Assembly (NCBI GenBank): GCA_022360275.1
Contig: JAKSDC010000029.1
Location: 1 to 61,605, forward strand
Direction of reading: 5' to 3'
DNA: 61,605 nucleotides
DNA from: Chlorobiales bacterium
GTDB lineage: Bacteria > Bacteroidota > Chlorobiia > Chlorobiales > Chlorobiaceae
The translations under genes were made by a program, and so were the position numbers. A model generated the notes under the pieces. That model saw only the letters and a list, made by a program, of their open reading frames with translations. It did no database searches and was not told where the DNA came from. This document shows, one piece after another, positions 40,953-48,970 of the stretch. How positions within the stretch are numbered: position 1 is the stretch's first letter; each line of letters begins with the position of its first letter.

Positions 40953-42734
40953 ATGAACGATCAACACACATCCCACGGCAACCGATCAAAAGAAGAGATG
41001 TTCCGTGGCATCGGAGCCTCGAAAGGCATTGCTATCGGACCAGCATATCTCTTTGTCAATAAAGAGATTGAAAATTCTTCCCGGAAACTGGAAACGGGAA
41101 AGATCGAAGAAGAGATAGAACGGTTTTTTGGTGCGTTACAACGTTCAGAAAAAGAGCTGGAAAAAATTGAACGAGTGACAACACAAAAGCTCGGCCAGGC
41201 ATATTCAGATCTTTTCCACGCACAAATCATGCTGCTGCACGATCAAATTTTTACTGAAAGCATCATCAGACGTATCCGCGATGAGCAGAAACCTGCACAG
41301 CTGGTAATCGACGAGGAGTTTGACAACTATCTTGAGCATTTCAACAAATCTTCCGAGCTGCTTTTTCAGGAGAGGGCACAAGATCTCGTCGACATAAAAA
41401 ACCGGATTATCAGGAACCTGTACAACAGGAAATTACAGTCGAAAATACCGGAAGGCATGATAATAGTCTCACCCAGCCTCTCACCGGCCGATATCATTTT
41501 GTTCAGCAAAAACAATGTAAAAGGGTTCATCACCGAAACCGGAGGAAAAACTTCCCATGTTTCGCTTATTTGCAAATCACTGAATATCCCGATCATCGTA
41601 GGTCTCAGCAACTTTACACAAAAGGTTGCCATGGGAGATCCTCTTGTTATCAACGGCGGCGAGGGGACGGCCACTATCCATCCCTGTGATGAAACCGTGA
41701 GAAAGTTTATGGACAAAATCGCAGAAGAATCAGAAATGGAAGTTGCTGCCAGCAAACTTGCCAATGCACCTTCTGTTACAAAGTGTGGTATCAGATTGCA
41801 TTTTTATTCAAATATCGACGTCAAGGAAGAAATTCCTTCCATACGTTCTGCAGGCGCAGAAGGGGTAGGGCTTTTCAGAAGTGAAAACCTCTTTATAGAC
41901 AGCACCAAACCCCCAAAAGAGACGGAACAAACCGACTATTACAGGGAGATGGCAGAAGCATTACACCCTGATCCCCTCGTCATTCGACTGTTTGACATCG
42001 GAGGGGACAAACTGATATACTCACCGGTCAGTGAACCAAATCCCAATCTCGGCTGGAGGGGCATACGTATCCTGATAGATGTACCGGAAATCCTCGACGT
42101 TCAGCTTCGCGCGATACTCAAGGCCAACTCCCGGGAAAATATTCAGGTTTTGCTCCCCATGATTTCATCAATCGAGGAAATCATGGCTATCCGGGACACG
42201 CTCGAAAAACAGGCAACAGTTCTTGCAGAATCCGGAATCAGCTGTAACAAACCGGAACTCGGAGCAATGATTGAAATACCGGCCGCTGTAGAAATTATCG
42301 ATGAGATCACCAAAGCTGTCGATTTTATCAGCATAGGGACCAATGACCTGACACAGTATACGCTGGCCGTGGACAGAAACAACGAGATCGTTCAGGATCT
42401 TTTCGACAACTTCCATCCTGCAATAATCCGTCAATTGTACCGGATTATCTCAACAGCCTGCAGTAACAACTGTCGTGTGACACTTTGCGGGGACATGGGT
42501 TCAGAGCCGCTGGCCCTGCCATTCCTTGTAGGTTGTGGCCTGAAAGAGTTCAGTGTTGTCAGCGCCGATATTCCCCAGTTGAAATCACTGGCACGTGGTT
42601 TCACTGTCGCTGAAACCCGAGAACTCGTGAAGGATTGTCTCAGCCTGCCGACGGCATCAACAATAAAGGCCAGTCTGAAAAAATTCCAGGCTGACCATAC
42701 TGTTGAACACGTACAAATGACCAGTGACGGGTGA
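40953..42734 (+). CDS. ptsI: PTS enzyme I (PEP-protein phosphotransferase)
   Basis: Enzyme I takes phosphate from phosphoenolpyruvate and passes it to HPr. The 593-residue protein shows the N-terminal HPr-binding domain, the phosphorylated His202 in GGKTSHVSLI, and the PEP-binding barrel with GVGLFRSENLFI, GGDKLIYSPVSEPNPNLGWRGIR, GTNDLTQYTLAVDRNNE and the Cys-containing LCGDMGSEP. It is of normal length. No HPr or sugar permease is nearby; with the PTS IIA protein at 14332 it suggests a regulatory phosphorelay. It converges with the foldase gene at 42885, with repeat copy C between them. Confidence 0.95.
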   Translation: MNDQHTSHGNRSKEEMFRGIGASKGIAIGPAYLFVNKEIENSSRKLETGKIEEEIERFFGALQRSEKELEKIERVTTQKLGQAYSDLFHAQIMLLHDQIFTESIIRRIRDEQKPAQLVIDEEFDNYLEHFNKSSELLFQERAQDLVDIKNRIIRNLYNRKLQSKIPEGMIIVSPSLSPADIILFSKNNVKGFITETGGKTSHVSLICKSLNIPIIVGLSNFTQKVAMGDPLVINGGEGTATIHPCDETVRKFMDKIAEESEMEVAASKLANAPSVTKCGIRLHFYSNIDVKEEIPSIRSAGAEGVGLFRSENLFIDSTKPPKETEQTDYYREMAEALHPDPLVIRLFDIGGDKLIYSPVSEPNPNLGWRGIRILIDVPEILDVQLRAILKANSRENIQVLLPMISSIEEIMAIRDTLEKQATVLAESGISCNKPELGAMIEIPAAVEIIDEITKAVDFISIGTNDLTQYTLAVDRNNEIVQDLFDNFHPAIIRQLYRIISTACSNNCRVTLCGDMGSEPLALPFLVGCGLKEFSVVSADIPQLKSLARGFTVAETRELVKDCLSLPTASTIKASLKKFQADHTVEHVQMTSDG

Positions 42735-42747
42735 CGAGGGAAAAATA

Positions 42748-42862
42748 CTCCTCAGTCATCCTCGGGCGAGCCTGTGAAACAATCTTTCGGATTTCCCGGA
42801 GCAAAAAACCCGGAGCTCCATCTCTGGCAACGGGAATCTGCACGGATACCGCATCCATCAAG
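42748..42862 (-). repeat. dispersed intergenic repeat, copy C
   Basis: Read on the minus strand this gap begins GATGCGGTATCC and ends TCGCCCGAGGATGACTGAG. It matches in order the blocks of copies A (6590) and B (48806): GATGCGG, ATCC, a GATGGAGCTCCGGG/GGATCCC block, TTTCACAGGC, and GGATGACTGA. A 76-codon minus-strand frame covers it (42640-42870) but is repeat sequence running into ptsI, not a gene. Confidence 0.55.
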
Positions 42863-42884
42863 AGCGGCATGACTGTGTTGTACC

Positions 42885-44987
42885 CTAAAACCCTCGCATA
42901 TCTTCAATGGTTGCAGCACGGCGTTCGGCGATAAAATAGTCCTGTACAAACCTTTCTTCTTTCGCTTGCTCGAGCATGGCTCGAAGTATCTCTTTTCGGG
43001 ACTCCGGATCGCCTCCTTCATAGCTCTTTTTGTGAAGCACGATCAAAGCCCTTCCACCTGAAACCGGAACCGGTTGGGAAACTGTTCCGGGGTCCATACC
43101 GATTATCGCCTCCATCAACCGGATATCACTCCCATAACCGGGGATAGTTTGTTCCTTGAAACGAATATTTTCAGCGTTCACAACAGAAACATCTCCAAGT
43201 GACTCGGCAACCGCATCAAGGTTGCCGTTTTTTTCCTTGAGCAAGACAGACAGCTTTTCATCAAGTACCGTCCCCTTTTTCTTTGTCAGGAGTTCAGAGC
43301 GGATAGCGCTTTGCAACGCTTCATCCAGTTCCCGGTACCCCGAATCGTTTTTTCCGGCAACCCGCAGGACAAGAAAACCTGCATCAGTCTGAATGACATT
43401 CGAAACCGAGCCTTTTGAAGAGGTAAACGCAAACTTCGCGACAAGATTGTTATAACCTATCTCCGGAATTATGTCTGCTTTTGTAAACTGTTCAGTTGTG
43501 CTCAGATCCACTCCGAAATCTTCTGCAGCCTCATCAAAACCCTTCTCTTCTGCCTCTATCTGGAATTCTGCAGCCTTGCGCCGTGCATTTCCAAGCGTAG
43601 CGTCCGAGGGCCTTATGTTCCTGACAACTTCAGAAGCGACAACTGCTTTACTGTCTTTTCCGGTGACTTTTATAATGTGAAAACCATACATGGTTTCAAC
43701 GGGTCCGACAAGAGTACCCGTATCGGCGGCGAAAACAGCCTCATCAAACTCCGGAACCATGGCGTTTCTGCCAAACCATCCAAGATCCCCGCCTTTTGAC
43801 GCCGTGTCTTCATCTTTCGAATATTTTTTTGCAAGATCGGCAAACCCTTCCCCTGAACGCAGCTCCTGCAAAACCCCTTCTGCAATGTTGCGCGCCTCGG
43901 CCCTGCCAGACGAATCACCCTCCTGGAAAGGAATCAGAATATGCGAAGCTCTCGTAACCGGACCGTCTTCAGAAACCTCTTTAACCTTTATCAGGCGATA
44001 GGTATCACGGTCAGCTACAGGACCTATCATCTCACCAGCTTTGAGAGAGCTCTTACCAAAGACAAAATCCCCCGCCGTAGTCGAAAAATCAGCTCGCGTA
44101 TACAGCTTGTCGAACGTATCGGACCGGTCACTCTGAAGGCTCACAAAAGCACTGTCGTCAGTCGCTTCCGCAAAATCCCCGACAAGCGATTCGAGTTCCG
44201 TCTTGACCGACATGCTGTCACGGCTCGACGGCACTGCTGAAAAAACAACATAATCCAGCGACCTTGTCGGTTCCTGGCGAAACAACTCCTTGTTCTCGTC
44301 ATAGTAAGTCTTGATTTCCTCGTCAGTAACCGTAAAAAGCGTATCATTGCCAGCTACGCTATAGGAAACCGGGAGAAAAGAAACTGAAAACGCACCAAAC
44401 TCCCGTTCGACAAGGGCATCGAGTTCAGCGTCGGAAACTCTGACCATTCCCCTGAGAGTCCGCTGGAGTTTCTTTTCCATCAGTTCGCCCCGTATAATAT
44501 CCTCTATCCTTATCCAGATATCCTTGTTCTCAGGAGCCATTCTTGCTTTCTCCAGTCTTTCACGATCGATCGAACCTGCTTCCTGGTCAAAAAAATTCTG
44601 AAAGATCACCATCGGGGGAGTGTCACTTTCAACCGCAGCAAGGATCTCCTCATCGCTGACACGGATGTTGTACTTTTCAAACTGCTCTTCGAGAATGACC
44701 TGATTAACAACAATATCCCAGGCTCTTTGACGAAGATCTCTTTCAAGCACGTCTGTCAGTTCCGCCTGTGAAGCCTGGCGCCTGAAATTATCGACCAGGC
44801 CGTCGTACACTCTTTCATACTGTCGATATTCGATCGGTTTTCCGTTAACTTTTCCGGCAAGAGCCCCTCCCCCGGAAAAGCCACTGAAATCCATTCCCCA
44901 TTCAAACACAATAAGGGCAAGAAATGCCGCCATTAAAGCATAGAGAACAAAATGCAGCTTCTCCCGTATCCTTGTTATAACTCCCAT
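42885..44987 (-). CDS. PpiD/SurA-type periplasmic peptidyl-prolyl isomerase
   Basis: The 700-residue protein has one N-terminal membrane helix (FVLYALMAAFLALIVFEWGM, about residues 13-32), a SurA_N-like helical region (residues 40-170) and a parvulin domain near residues 335-440 (ASHILIPF, GEGFADLAKKYSKDEDTASKGGDLGWFGRN, VGPVETMYGFHIIKV). The C-terminal part repeats a second, diverged parvulin-like region. It is anchored in the inner membrane and helps folding of exported and outer-membrane proteins, like PpiD. It converges with ptsI. Confidence 0.9.
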   Translation of the reverse strand: MGVITRIREKLHFVLYALMAAFLALIVFEWGMDFSGFSGGGALAGKVNGKPIEYRQYERVYDGLVDNFRRQASQAELTDVLERDLRQRAWDIVVNQVILEEQFEKYNIRVSDEEILAAVESDTPPMVIFQNFFDQEAGSIDRERLEKARMAPENKDIWIRIEDIIRGELMEKKLQRTLRGMVRVSDAELDALVEREFGAFSVSFLPVSYSVAGNDTLFTVTDEEIKTYYDENKELFRQEPTRSLDYVVFSAVPSSRDSMSVKTELESLVGDFAEATDDSAFVSLQSDRSDTFDKLYTRADFSTTAGDFVFGKSSLKAGEMIGPVADRDTYRLIKVKEVSEDGPVTRASHILIPFQEGDSSGRAEARNIAEGVLQELRSGEGFADLAKKYSKDEDTASKGGDLGWFGRNAMVPEFDEAVFAADTGTLVGPVETMYGFHIIKVTGKDSKAVVASEVVRNIRPSDATLGNARRKAAEFQIEAEEKGFDEAAEDFGVDLSTTEQFTKADIIPEIGYNNLVAKFAFTSSKGSVSNVIQTDAGFLVLRVAGKNDSGYRELDEALQSAIRSELLTKKKGTVLDEKLSVLLKEKNGNLDAVAESLGDVSVVNAENIRFKEQTIPGYGSDIRLMEAIIGMDPGTVSQPVPVSGGRALIVLHKKSYEGGDPESRKEILRAMLEQAKEERFVQDYFIAERRAATIEDMRGF

Positions 44988-45092
44988 TTCAACACAGTTT
45001 TCTGGTTATTACGAACAAAACTTTCTAATATTTCCGATTAGCAGCTTGACACATTAACTACTCGCTGCTCAACACTCAGCACAACCCATACC

Positions 45093-45755
45093 TCACTCAT
45101 CCTCCCATCCTTCTTTGCCGATCAGAGGGACAAACGCAAATGCATGAAACTCTTCACGGTTCATTGAGTTTCCGCTACGAGTTATCACGGTCATCCGTTG
45201 CCCCGCACTATTTCCAATAGGAATAACCATAGCTCCTTTATCCGCAAGCTGCTCCAGAAGTGCTGGAGGCGGTTTGGGAGCACCGGCAGTTACAACGATA
45301 CCACCATAGGGAGCATGCTCACTCCAGCCGAGCGTCCCGTCACCAAGGTGCTGGTGTATATGCAGGTCAAGCATGCTGAAAATCAGGGAAGACCGTTCGA
45401 AAAGCTCCTGGATCCGTTCGACGGTATACACAGAATACCCCATACAATCGAGAATCGCCGCCTGATAGCCTGAACCCGTTCCAACTTCGAGAACTTTACC
45501 CGCAGGACATCGTTCCACAAGCATCGACGTCATATAGGCGACGGTAAAAGGCTGTGAAATGGTTTGTCCGCATCCTATTGGAAAAGCACAATCATCATAG
45601 GCATAATCCCTGTCTTCCGGGTTGAAAAAAAGATGTCGTTCAACTGAAAGAAACGCTTCCAGAACCCGGGAATTGGTTATCCCGTAGCGCGTTAACTGTT
45701 CGACCATCTCGTAACGGCGCTCTTTGTAGATACGAGCATCCCGCTCTTCAGCCAT
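45093..45755 (-). CDS. pcm: protein-L-isoaspartate O-methyltransferase
   Basis: Pcm methylates isoaspartyl residues in damaged proteins using S-adenosylmethionine. The 220-residue protein shows the N-terminal DCAFPIGCGQTISQPFTVAYM segment, the SAM-binding VLEVGTGSGYQAAIL motif and the post-motif regions VYTVERI and GDGTLGW. Length is normal. It is divergent from the DUF123 gene, whose longest frame overlaps its start by two bases. Confidence 0.94.
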   Translation of the reverse strand: MAEERDARIYKERRYEMVEQLTRYGITNSRVLEAFLSVERHLFFNPEDRDYAYDDCAFPIGCGQTISQPFTVAYMTSMLVERCPAGKVLEVGTGSGYQAAILDCMGYSVYTVERIQELFERSSLIFSMLDLHIHQHLGDGTLGWSEHAPYGGIVVTAGAPKPPPALLEQLADKGAMVIPIGNSAGQRMTVITRSGNSMNREEFHAFAFVPLIGKEGWEDE

Positions 45756-45822
45756 GCCTTCTTTCCCGATAGTTCAAAAACATGTAGTTTTCCCCGATAA
45801 GAAACACCTAATCCCTTCAACC

Positions 45823-46395
45823 ATGCCGATAACATGTTTCGGAAATAACTCCCGCGAAGGAGCTTATGTACTTTTCATACACCTTTCAAAGGAATCAAGC
45901 CTCGCTTTCGGGAAATTTCTCCAGGGTACGAGCATTCCTTTTGAGCCCGGTTTCTATCTGTACGTCGGCTCCGCCCTTGGCAACAGTTCCTCCGCTATGC
46001 CTCTGGCACGCCGCCTTGTTCGTCATGCGTCCCGTTCAAACGGAAAAGCACCTCACAAAATAAGGGCTCAAATGATCCGCTTTTTCCAGGAAAACAACCT
46101 CGTCACGCAGGGGTTACATCCTCCCGCCGGGAAAAAGCTTCACTGGCACATCGACTATCTGCTTGACAGTCAAGATGCCCAAATTGTCAGCGTCCTTATC
46201 ATTCGCTCACCTGACAGACTGGAATCAGCCCTGTCAAACCTTGCTGCTTCGCTTGACGAAACGTTTGTCGTCGCCCAAGGACTCGGCGCCAGAGATGTCA
46301 GAAGCAGCACCCACCTTCTCGGCGTCAGGAACCTCGATTCATGCCTCTTCGCCTTTGAGAAAAAAATACCTGCACTGCTCAGGAAAGAAGCGTGA
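45823..46395 (+). CDS. DUF123 / GIY-YIG nuclease-like protein
   Basis: The 190-residue protein matches DUF123: GAYVLFIHLSKE at the N-terminus, PGFYLYVGSALGNSS (the GIY-YIG-like GxYxYVGSA), LARRLVRHAS, LHWHIDYLL and the C-terminal GARDVRSSTHLLGV. The family is related to GIY-YIG nucleases and is sometimes fused to endonuclease III; a role in DNA repair or restriction is inferred. I chose the ATG at 45823 because the 23 codons upstream (from 45754) overlap the pcm start and are not family-like. Confidence 0.82.
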   Translation: MPITCFGNNSREGAYVLFIHLSKESSLAFGKFLQGTSIPFEPGFYLYVGSALGNSSSAMPLARRLVRHASRSNGKAPHKIRAQMIRFFQENNLVTQGLHPPAGKKLHWHIDYLLDSQDAQIVSVLIIRSPDRLESALSNLAASLDETFVVAQGLGARDVRSSTHLLGVRNLDSCLFAFEKKIPALLRKEA

Positions 46396-46420
46396 CAAGT
46401 GACAAGCAACCAGTAACGGG
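46392..46420. repeat. GTGACAAG intergenic repeat
   Basis: Two adjacent copies of GTGACAAG, followed by a looser third (AACCAGTAACGGGTTAC), lie at the end of the DUF123 gene. Related strings occur near 3378, 42720 and 51774. Confidence 0.5.
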
Positions 46421-46515
46421 TTACTTTCCTCCCGTTATCTTTTCATGAGTCCTTTCATACATCGGTGTCGGAACCGGCATCGCTTTTGAAACGTTTCAAT
46501 CATTTTCTCAATGTC

Positions 46516-47460
46516 TCATCTTCCAAGCACTGCCCCTACAAATTTTTCACGGTCGAATATCTGAAGGTCATCTATTTTTTCTCCAACGCCGATATATTTT
46601 ACCGGCAGCTCGAGCTCTTTCGATATTGAGAGCACAATTCCGCCTTTCGCCGTTCCATCAAGCTTGGTAACGATCAAACCGGTTACGTTGACACACTTTG
46701 TAAACTCCTTGGCCTGTAATACCGCATTTTGACCGGTCGTCCCGTCGAGAACCAGCAGTACTTCATGAGGAGCATCAGGGACTTTCTTTTTCGCTACCCG
46801 CATGATTTTGGCAAGTTCCTCCATGAGATGGGACTTATTGTGCAGCCTGCCGGCAGTATCGACAAGAACAACATCGGCATCCCGCGCTACGGCGGAACTG
46901 ACGGCATCAAACACCACGGAAGCCGGATCCGCGTTTTGTCCCTGACTGACCATCGGGACCCCTGCCCTGTCAGCCCATATCTGCAGTTGCTGCACAGCCG
47001 CGGCACGAAACGTATCTGCCGCTGCGATGATCACTTTTTTCCCTGCCTTGTTATAATTATAAGCCAGCTTGGCAATGCTGGTTGTCTTGCCTACCCCGTT
47101 GACCCCCACAATAAGAATAACATAGGGTTTCGCCGGCAAAATAACATCAAAATCCACGGGATGCGATTCCGGCATATCGAGCAGCATCTCTTCCATCACC
47201 TGCATCAGCATCCTGTTCAGCTCGTCTTCAGAACGATAGGTTTCCTTTTCCGCCTTTTCGGTGATCCGATCGACTATACTGAGCGTCGTCTCAACACCTA
47301 CGTCTGCCGCAATGAGGATGTTCTCAAGTTCTTCGAGAAACTCTTCGTCAATATCAGTTCTTCCCTGAGTGATCCTGGATATATTGTCACGAATTGATTC
47401 ACGGGTTTTTGTCAACCCTTCTTTGAGCCGTGATAATTTTAACTTGTCAAAAAAACTCAT
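46516..47460 (-). CDS. ftsY: signal recognition particle receptor FtsY
   Basis: FtsY is the SRP GTPase receptor at the inner membrane. The 314-residue protein has the N-domain helix bundle (residues 1-95) and the G domain: GVNGVGKTTSIAKLA (G1), DTFRAAAVQQLQIWADR, DTAGRLHNKSHLMEEL, and TKLDGTAKGG. The acidic A domain of E. coli FtsY is absent; the protein starts directly with an amphipathic FFDKLKLSRLKEGLTKT helix, enough for membrane contact in many bacteria. It is divergent from thiL across 76 bases. Confidence 0.95.
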   Translation of the reverse strand: MSFFDKLKLSRLKEGLTKTRESIRDNISRITQGRTDIDEEFLEELENILIAADVGVETTLSIVDRITEKAEKETYRSEDELNRMLMQVMEEMLLDMPESHPVDFDVILPAKPYVILIVGVNGVGKTTSIAKLAYNYNKAGKKVIIAAADTFRAAAVQQLQIWADRAGVPMVSQGQNADPASVVFDAVSSAVARDADVVLVDTAGRLHNKSHLMEELAKIMRVAKKKVPDAPHEVLLVLDGTTGQNAVLQAKEFTKCVNVTGLIVTKLDGTAKGGIVLSISKELELPVKYIGVGEKIDDLQIFDREKFVGAVLGR

Positions 47461-47536
47461 ATGAAAAACAAATTGTCTATGTTACCTACAATAGCGCTGC
47501 ACCGATTTTTCCACCAAGAATTTGAATTTACTGAAA

Positions 47537-48610
47537 ATGTCTTTTAAACCTATTTCCGATATCGGTGAATTTGGTCTTATAGAGCGTATAGCCTCGATTG
47601 TCGCTCCGACCTGCGAAACCAAACCCAGACTCATCAAAGGTATCGGGGACGACTGTGCCGTATATGAGCTGTCCCCCTCCACTGTCCAGGTTGCAACAAC
47701 CGATCTGTTGCTTGAACATGTTCATTTCGATCTGCTTACAACTCCGCTTCAGCATCTCGGGAGCAAATCTCTCAGCGCCAGCATTTCCGACATTTGCGCC
47801 ATGAACGCAAAGCCTTGTTATGCACTGGTCTCAATCGCTCTTCCTCAAAAAGCATCGGTTGAATTTGTCGAATCGGTATACCGTGGCATGAGTGAAGCTG
47901 CCAGGCTGTACAGCACTGCCTTGGCAGGCGGAGACACATCGGCATCCTCGGGAGGAGTTGCCATATCGGTTATGGTCGCAGGTGAAACCGAAAAGGAAAA
48001 AATATCTTATCGAAAAGGTGCCCGGCCAGGCGACCTTGTCTGCGTAACAGGCTCTCTCGGGGGAGCCGCCGCAGGCCTCCGGGTACTCATGCGTGAAAAA
48101 GATGTCATGCTGGAACACCTCAAGCATGGGGAAACTTACGACAAGGATATCATGAGCGATCTCGAAGAGTATAGTGAAGCCATACGTCAGCAGCTTCTCC
48201 CGTCAGCACGCGTTGATATCATAGATTTTTTTCATAAGCACAGCATCGTTCCAACGTCAATGATAGATATATCGGATGGCCTCGCTTCCGATCTTGCCCA
48301 TATCTGCAAACGTTCAGGAGTCGGGGCATACATCGAAGAAAGCCGTATCCCTATCCTTTCACAAGCAAGGCATATCGCCGATGAGTTTCAGGAAGACGCG
48401 GTTAGCTACGCACTGAGCGGAGGAGAAGATTACCAGCTTCTTTTCACCTTGAAACCAGAACAGTTTTCCGCTATAGCATCACATCCGGATATCAGTATTA
48501 TCGGCAAAATAACCCCAGAAGAAGACGGGCTGATACTCACTGATATTTACGGCATGAACATTGACATGAAAACGCTCGGCGGTTTCGATCATTTCAGCAA
48601 TAAAAAGTAA
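47537..48610 (+). CDS. thiL: thiamine-monophosphate kinase
   Basis: ThiL phosphorylates thiamine monophosphate to thiamine diphosphate with ATP. The 357-residue protein has the PurM-like fold signatures: ISDIGEFGLIERI near the N-terminus, GIGDDCAVY, TTDLLLEHVHFDL, SASISDICAMNAKP, MIDISDGLASDLAHI and the GGEDYQLLF block. I chose the ATG at 47537 (MSFKPISDIGEFG); a TTG at 47522 would add five residues. The only thing downstream on this strand is tRNA-Leu. No TPP riboswitch is recognisable in the 76 bases before it. Confidence 0.95.
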   Translation: MSFKPISDIGEFGLIERIASIVAPTCETKPRLIKGIGDDCAVYELSPSTVQVATTDLLLEHVHFDLLTTPLQHLGSKSLSASISDICAMNAKPCYALVSIALPQKASVEFVESVYRGMSEAARLYSTALAGGDTSASSGGVAISVMVAGETEKEKISYRKGARPGDLVCVTGSLGGAAAGLRVLMREKDVMLEHLKHGETYDKDIMSDLEEYSEAIRQQLLPSARVDIIDFFHKHSIVPTSMIDISDGLASDLAHICKRSGVGAYIEESRIPILSQARHIADEFQEDAVSYALSGGEDYQLLFTLKPEQFSAIASHPDISIIGKITPEEDGLILTDIYGMNIDMKTLGGFDHFSNKK

Positions 48611-48666
48611 ATGGAAATTTTCCCTGAAGATATTAAATTGCTCGTCCATTTACGCAGCAGCGCATC

Positions 48667-48755
48667 GCCGAAGTGGCGGAACTGGTAGACGCCCAGGACT
48701 TAAAATCCTGTGTTCAGCAATGGACGTGCGGGTTCGATTCCCGCCTTCGGCACCA
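48667..48755 (+). tRNA. tRNA-Leu (anticodon UAA), CCA encoded
   Basis: The acceptor stem GCCGAAG (48667-48673) pairs with CTTCGGC (48745-48751), followed by A and the encoded CCA. The anticodon stem CAGGA/TCCTG closes a loop CTTAAAA, giving anticodon TAA. A long variable arm (TGTTCAGCAATGGACGTG) marks it as a class II tRNA, and the T-arm reads CGGGTTCGATTCCCG. It reads UUA leucine codons. Confidence 0.97.
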
Positions 48756-48794
48756 CATACCCACCCAGTCTGGATCCTGGTAAGATGAGAAAAA

Positions 48795-48930
48795 AATATC
48801 CTTTCTTATTACACAGGGTTGATGCGGGGCATCCATACTGACGTTGACTGGAAAACGGATCCCCTGGTCGCGCCCTGTGAAATAGATGCTTTGATTTCAC
48901 GGGGCAGGCCCGGGGATGACTGAAAGAGAT
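48795..48930 (+). repeat. dispersed intergenic repeat, copy B
   Basis: This is the longest copy. It starts with a 20-base stretch shared exactly with 37176-37195, then GATGCGGGGCATCCATAC, AACGGATCCCC, CGCCCTGTGAAATAGATGCT, a TTTCACGGGGC block and GGCCCGGGGATGACTGAAAG. GTGAAAT (near 48877) and ATTTCAC (near 48894) form an inverted pair. It lies between tRNA-Leu and clpC, on the downstream side of both. Confidence 0.62.
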
Positions 48931-48970
48931 AACTCACTGCTCTTACGAGACAGCCTCGTTTTTTTCCTTA

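Noticed and set aside
42640..42870. 76-codon minus-strand frame between ptsI and the foldase gene
   Set aside because: It runs through dispersed repeat copy C and into the ptsI coding region; the sequence is explained by the repeat.
47461..47536. TPP riboswitch upstream of thiL
   Set aside because: The 76 bases contain no recognisable THI-box core such as CTGAGA.
48667..48755. tRNA-Leu as the attachment site of the prophage
   Set aside because: The phage module is more than 6 kb away with chromosomal genes between, and no duplicate of the tRNA 3' end was seen near 55100.
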